The notes beneath the pieces are model-generated. The model saw nothing but the letters and a program-made list of their open reading frames with translations, had not been told where the DNA came from and did no database searches. The position numbers were made by a program, and so were the translations under genes. Positions 4,836 to 7,479 of a DNA stretch of 7,479 bases are shown piece after piece. Numbering within the stretch: the first letter of the stretch is position 1; each line of letters opens with the position of its first letter. The stretch spans positions 1-7,479 of the forward strand of contig DVKW01000251.1 of the NCBI GenBank assembly GCA_018715855.1. Reading direction: 5' to 3'. This DNA is from Candidatus Galligastranaerophilus intestinigallinarum. Lineage in GTDB: Bacteria; Cyanobacteriota; Vampirovibrionia; Gastranaerophilales; Gastranaerophilaceae.

Positions 4836-6059
4836 TTATATTCTTTTTAAAATCAAAGATGTATTTATTCCGCCAAAGGCAAAATTATTTGTCATAATGT
4901 AATCAACATCAAGGCTTCTGCCTTCATTCATTATATAATCAAGCTCGCCACAGTTTTCATCGACATTTTTTAAATTCAAATTTGGTGAAAACCATTTGTT
5001 GTTCATCATCATAATGCTTAAAATTGCTTCAATAGCGCCGCATGCGCCTAAAGTGTGGCCTGTATAGCTTTTAATTGTGCTTATTGGAACATTATTTTTT
5101 CCAAAAACATCTTCCACAGCCTTTGATTCAGCTATATCGCCATTAATTGTGCCTGTTCCATGGGCATTTATATAGCCTATATCAGAAGGCTTTAAATTGG
5201 CGGAATTTAGGGCAAGTTTCATAACATCTGCCATTTTGTCTTTATTTGGGTTTGTTATGTGGTCGCCATCCGTATTTGTTGCAAAGCCCGCAATTTCAGC
5301 GCAAATTTTAGCACCCCTTCTAATTGCGCTTTCATATTCTTCTAAAATTAAAGTTCCTGCGCCTTCGCCTATTACAAGCCCGTCTCTTTCTTTATCAAAA
5401 GGCCTTGGGGTAAGATTTGGAGTTGAATTTTTAGAGCTTGTTGCATATAAAGTATCAAAAACGCCGACTTGTGTGGGGTGAATTTCTTCTGCTCCACCTG
5501 CAATCATAATGTTTTGATAGCCGTCTTTAATTGCTTCATAAGCATAACCTATGCCCATAGAGCCTGATGTGCAGGCGGTGGATGTGGGAATTAGCCTTCC
5601 GTTTGTTTTAAAATAAAGCGAAATATTAACAGCGGCCGTTTGAGGCATCATTTTAATGTATGAGCCTGAATTTAAGAGCTTAACTTTTTTATCAATGCAC
5701 ATTGAATAAAAATCTAATAGAGCATCCATTGAGCCCATAGATGAACCATAGCTTACACCTGCGGTTTTTACAATTTCATCTCCCAACAAATTTGCATCTA
5801 TCAAGGCATCTTCTGCAGTTTTTACTGCCATAACAGAAATTCTGCCCATTGTTCTTGTAATTTTTCTTGTAAAATGGCTTGGTACTTCAAAACCAATAAC
5901 AGGGGCGCCTAATGCCGTATTTAACCTGTCGTATTCGGTTAATTTTTCCCAAAATTGAACGCAATTTTTATACGTTTTAAGCCTGTTAAATGCGCTATCT
6001 ATGGTTGACCCTAAGGGCGATGCTATTCCTAAGCCGGTTATTACAACTCTTTTTTTCAA
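4836..6059 (-). CDS. Beta-ketoacyl-ACP synthase, ApeR-like (407 aa)
   Basis: A full-length thiolase-fold ketosynthase, which condenses an acyl group with malonyl-ACP in the cytoplasm. Catalytic residues seen: C163 in TACTSGSMGIG, H300 in NAHGTGT, K330 and H335 in STIKSYTGHTLGACG, and the gatekeeper loop NNFAFGGINTS (391-401). The SYGSSMGS (103-110), MMPQTAAVN (137-145), FDTLYATS (201-208) and RPFDKERDGLVIGEGAG (219-235) segments match, from memory, ketosynthases of aryl polyene clusters more closely than housekeeping FabF. The start is a TTG sharing TTGA with the ketoreductase stop (4-nt overlap). A GGGGGG on the minus strand (6073-6068), 8 nt upstream, supports it, and the product then begins with the standard MKKRVVITGLG. 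It is fourth in a KS-DH-KR-KS run, the place of apeR in E. coli CFT073. A fatty-acid or other type II polyketide role remains possible. Confidence 0.9.
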   Translation of the reverse strand: MKKRVVITGLGIASPLGSTIDSAFNRLKTYKNCVQFWEKLTEYDRLNTALGAPVIGFEVPSHFTRKITRTMGRISVMAVKTAEDALIDANLLGDEIVKTAGVSYGSSMGSMDALLDFYSMCIDKKVKLLNSGSYIKMMPQTAAVNISLYFKTNGRLIPTSTACTSGSMGIGYAYEAIKDGYQNIMIAGGAEEIHPTQVGVFDTLYATSSKNSTPNLTPRPFDKERDGLVIGEGAGTLILEEYESAIRRGAKICAEIAGFATNTDGDHITNPNKDKMADVMKLALNSANLKPSDIGYINAHGTGTINGDIAESKAVEDVFGKNNVPISTIKSYTGHTLGACGAIEAILSIMMMNNKWFSPNLNLKNVDENCGELDYIMNEGRSLDVDYIMTNNFAFGGINTSLILKRI

Positions 6060-6775
6060 ATGTAAAGCCCCCCGTTTACCCCTATTACTTGGCCTGTAAT
6101 ATAGCTTGCTTCTTTTGATAAAAGGTAATTTGCAAGGCTTGCAACTTCATAGGTTTTGCCCATTCTTTTCATTGGAATCGATTTCACAATTTCAGATGGT
6201 AATTCTTCTGTCATATCGCTTTCAATAACCCCGGGAGCAATGCAATTTACCGTTATATTTCTTTTTGCAACTTCACGGCTTAGAGCCTTTGCAGCTCCTA
6301 TTAACCCTGCTTTAGATGCGCTATAGTTAACTTGGCCTCTATTTCCCGTTTGGCCTGAAATTGATGACATTACAACAATTCTTCCTTCTATTTTTTGAAT
6401 TAAAGGCATAATTAAAGGTTTTAGCACATTATAAAAACCGTTTAAGTTTACATTAATAACATCATCCCATTCAAAATTTTCCATACTTGGGAACGGGTTA
6501 TCTTTTGCAATTCCCGCATTTAAAATAATTCCATAGTAAACCCCGTTTTTTTCAATGTCATCAAGCAAAATTTTTTCACATTCTTCTCTATTTGAAACAT
6601 CAAATGAAAGGGTTCTTGCATTTACCCCTAATTTTAAAATTTCTTCTTTTATGGGGTTTAGCCTTTCTATATTTTTTGAACAATGCAAAACTATATTGAA
6701 CCCGTTTTTTGCAAGGTATATTGCACAAGCTTTTCCAATTCCTCTTGAACTTCCTGTTATTAAAACTTCACTCAC
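6056..6775 (-). CDS. 3-oxoacyl-ACP reductase, FabG/ApeQ-like SDR (239 aa)
   Basis: A classical short-chain dehydrogenase that reduces 3-oxoacyl-ACP to 3-hydroxyacyl-ACP with NAD(P)H. Seen: cofactor loop TGSSRGIG (7-14), with the S-R pair that favours NADPH; N86-A-G; tetrad N110, S138, Y151 and K155 (YSASK), the S, Y and K falling at the same residue numbers as in E. coli FabG; the GQTGNRGQVNY segment; APG (180-182); and the C-terminal ITGQVIGVNGG. The length is normal. The start is a GTG lying 8 nt inside the end of the dehydratase gene (GTGAGTGA), with a weak GAGG 12 nt upstream; the stop overlaps the next ketosynthase start. Position between dehydratase and ketosynthase matches apeQ. A chromosomal housekeeping fabG would usually sit with acpP and fabD, which are not seen here. 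Confidence 0.93.
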   Translation of the reverse strand: MSEVLITGSSRGIGKACAIYLAKNGFNIVLHCSKNIERLNPIKEEILKLGVNARTLSFDVSNREECEKILLDDIEKNGVYYGIILNAGIAKDNPFPSMENFEWDDVINVNLNGFYNVLKPLIMPLIQKIEGRIVVMSSISGQTGNRGQVNYSASKAGLIGAAKALSREVAKRNITVNCIAPGVIESDMTEELPSEIVKSIPMKRMGKTYEVASLANYLLSKEASYITGQVIGVNGGLYI

Positions 6776-7220
6776 TTTTTAATAATTCCTCAATGTTTTC
6801 GCCCTGATAAACATTAACGGTGGCGCTTAAAACCTCGTTATCATTATTATCATATATTAAACAATCAAAAACAACAATTTCATTATCGCTAAATACCTCA
6901 TGGGTTTTAACTTTATAATCATTTCCTTCAATAAAATAATCAATGTTGTTGTTATAAAGCCTTGAACCTAACAAAAGCCCCGGTTTTGGGCTTTTGCAGC
7001 CATTTTTAAAATAAGAATAACAGCCAATGGTCTGTGCCATAAATTCAATGCCTGCTAAAGAATTTATCCCTTTATCTTTTTCAAAAAAAACTTTTTCAGG
7101 GTAAACACTAAAGGTTGATGTCAGTGAATTATTTTCAATATCAATATCTAAAATATCATCTAATAAAATCATAGGCGCCTTATGAGGAAGAATTTTTTCT
7201 AAATCGTATTTTTTATTCAT
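6768..7220 (-). CDS. Hotdog-fold 3-hydroxyacyl-ACP dehydratase, ApeP-like (150 aa)
   Basis: Small hotdog-fold dehydratases of this type remove water from 3-hydroxyacyl-ACP to give the trans-2-enoyl-ACP, one step of each polyene elongation round. Seen: the N-terminal LPHKAPMILLDDI (11-23, H13), the central helix GIEFMAQTIG (57-66, with the likely catalytic E59), then KPGLLLGSRLYN (79-90). The classic FabZ G-H-F-P loop is absent, which places it with the ApeP-like group rather than FabZ. Two ATGs (7223 and 7220) overlap the end of the upstream ketosynthase gene. I chose 7220 because the GGGGG at 7231-7227 is then 6 nt away rather than 3. A longer reading from 7265 would lie inside the ketosynthase gene and add an unrelated leader, so it is not the start. 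The identity of the acid/base His is inferred. Confidence 0.85.
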   Translation of the reverse strand: MNKKYDLEKILPHKAPMILLDDILDIDIENNSLTSTFSVYPEKVFFEKDKGINSLAGIEFMAQTIGCYSYFKNGCKSPKPGLLLGSRLYNNNIDYFIEGNDYKVKTHEVFSDNEIVVFDCLIYDNNDNEVLSATVNVYQGENIEELLKSE

Positions 7221-7479
7221 CATCCACCCCCAATAAAATGGCCGTGTTTGTGCCGCCGAAACCAAAAGATGTGCAAAGGCAGGTTTTTAATTTTTCTGTT
7301 ACCGTGTTTTTATCAGCTAAAAATATTTTTGGCATTGTTTCATCATAAAACCCGTCATAAATATGCGGAAAAACTTTATTTCCCCCGTTTTCTAAAAGTT
7401 TAGCACAAAGTGCTATTTCAATTCCTGCTGCTGCCCCCAAACAATGCCCCGTTAGAGGCTTAGTTGAGCTTGCAGGAAC
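7213..7479 (-). CDS. Beta-ketoacyl-ACP synthase, ApeO-like, C-terminal end (partial)
   Basis: Only the last 88 codons are present; the gene continues past the window edge. The fragment opens with SSTKPLTGHCLGAAAGIE, holding the conserved Lys and second active-site His of ketosynthases, and ends with CTSFGFGGTNTAILLG, the gatekeeper loop. These identify a FabF/FabB-type condensing enzyme. The TTG at 7440 is inside the conserved G-H-C-L-G motif and is not the start. The stop overlaps the dehydratase start by 8 nt. Being first of the KS-DH-KR-KS run, it corresponds to apeO, the chain-elongating ketosynthase of APE clusters, which pairs with a chain-length factor there. The catalytic Cys lies outside the window, so an inactive chain-length-factor-like protein cannot be excluded. 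Confidence 0.85.
   Translation of the reverse strand, partial: VPASSTKPLTGHCLGAAAGIEIALCAKLLENGGNKVFPHIYDGFYDETMPKIFLADKNTVTEKLKTCLCTSFGFGGTNTAILLGVDDE

Larger units (their letters stand above)
4006..7479 (-). other. Aryl polyene-like biosynthetic operon, 3' portion
   Basis: Five genes on one strand run KS, dehydratase, ketoreductase, KS and PHP phosphatase, with junctions of 8 nt overlap, 8 nt overlap, 4 nt overlap and a 2 nt gap. No promoter or terminator fits between them, so they are one transcript starting outside the window. The first four match the apeO-P-Q-R order. The parts needed to prove an APE product (ACPs, chain-length factor, second dehydratase, tyrosine/phenylalanine ammonia-lyase, AMP ligase, glycosyl/acyltransferases, thioesterase, outer-membrane carriers) would lie upstream. 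Related pathways such as flexirubin- or xanthomonadin-type resorcinol polyenes share these enzymes. Confidence 0.7.

Noticed and set aside
6768..7265. Longer 165-residue dehydratase starting at 7265.
   Set aside because: Its first 15 residues lie within the conserved SFGFGGTN end of the ketosynthase gene in another frame, no ribosome site precedes it, and family alignment begins at the internal MNKKYD start.

Overview
The window is AT-rich bacterial DNA with short intergenic gaps, G-rich Shine-Dalgarno sites and frequent TTG/GTG starts. An uncultured diderm of the Gastranaerophilales/Melainabacteria (Vampirovibrionia, sister to Cyanobacteria) is my best guess. The support is a DapL-type lysine/peptidoglycan route, a calpain-like C2 protease of a kind I recall from those genomes, a cytoplasmic-type EF-hand protein, and a protein with a degenerate 'F-x-G' type N-terminus. 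The clear Shine-Dalgarno sites argue against Bacteroidetes. This assignment comes from memory of families, not from a search.

Left part, plus strand (1-4016). The window opens in the last ~90 codons of LL-diaminopimelate aminotransferase (dapL), closed by a strong intrinsic terminator (281-314). A small secreted protein follows (361-783), made almost wholly of ~20-residue YDKYGxKTGSxK repeats. Next is a Bcp-type peroxiredoxin (840-1280) with a short N-terminus. A 416-residue protein (1409-2659) has one canonical EF-hand loop, a Gly/Ala-rich hydrophobic hairpin and two weakly related C-terminal modules. Last is a calpain-like cysteine protease (2776-4016) split by a -1 frame change exactly between its oxyanion Gln and its catalytic Cys.

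Right part, minus strand (7479-4006). A tightly packed operon runs KS (partial, C-terminal end only), hotdog dehydratase, FabG-type ketoreductase, a second KS, then a PHP-domain phosphatase. Neighbouring genes overlap by 4-8 nt or are 2 nt apart. The KS-DH-KR-KS order and the sequence motifs match the apeO-apeP-apeQ-apeR end of aryl polyene (APE) type clusters. These build a polyene acyl chain on an acyl carrier protein for attachment at the outer membrane. The last gene looks like a 3',5'-nucleoside bisphosphate phosphatase (RNase AM/YciV family). It could remove 3',5'-ADP released when carrier proteins receive phosphopantetheine; that link is my inference.

The two halves converge, and the protease and phosphatase genes overlap by 11 nt at their 3' ends with no visible terminator between them. 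The most notable point is the split protease. A perfect slippery heptamer of the X-XXY-YYZ type (A-AAU-UUU, 3318-3324) lies at the only place where a -1 shift restores the papain-like Gln-to-Cys spacing of six residues. Programmed frameshifting, phase variation, a decaying gene and a homopolymer sequencing error all remain possible.
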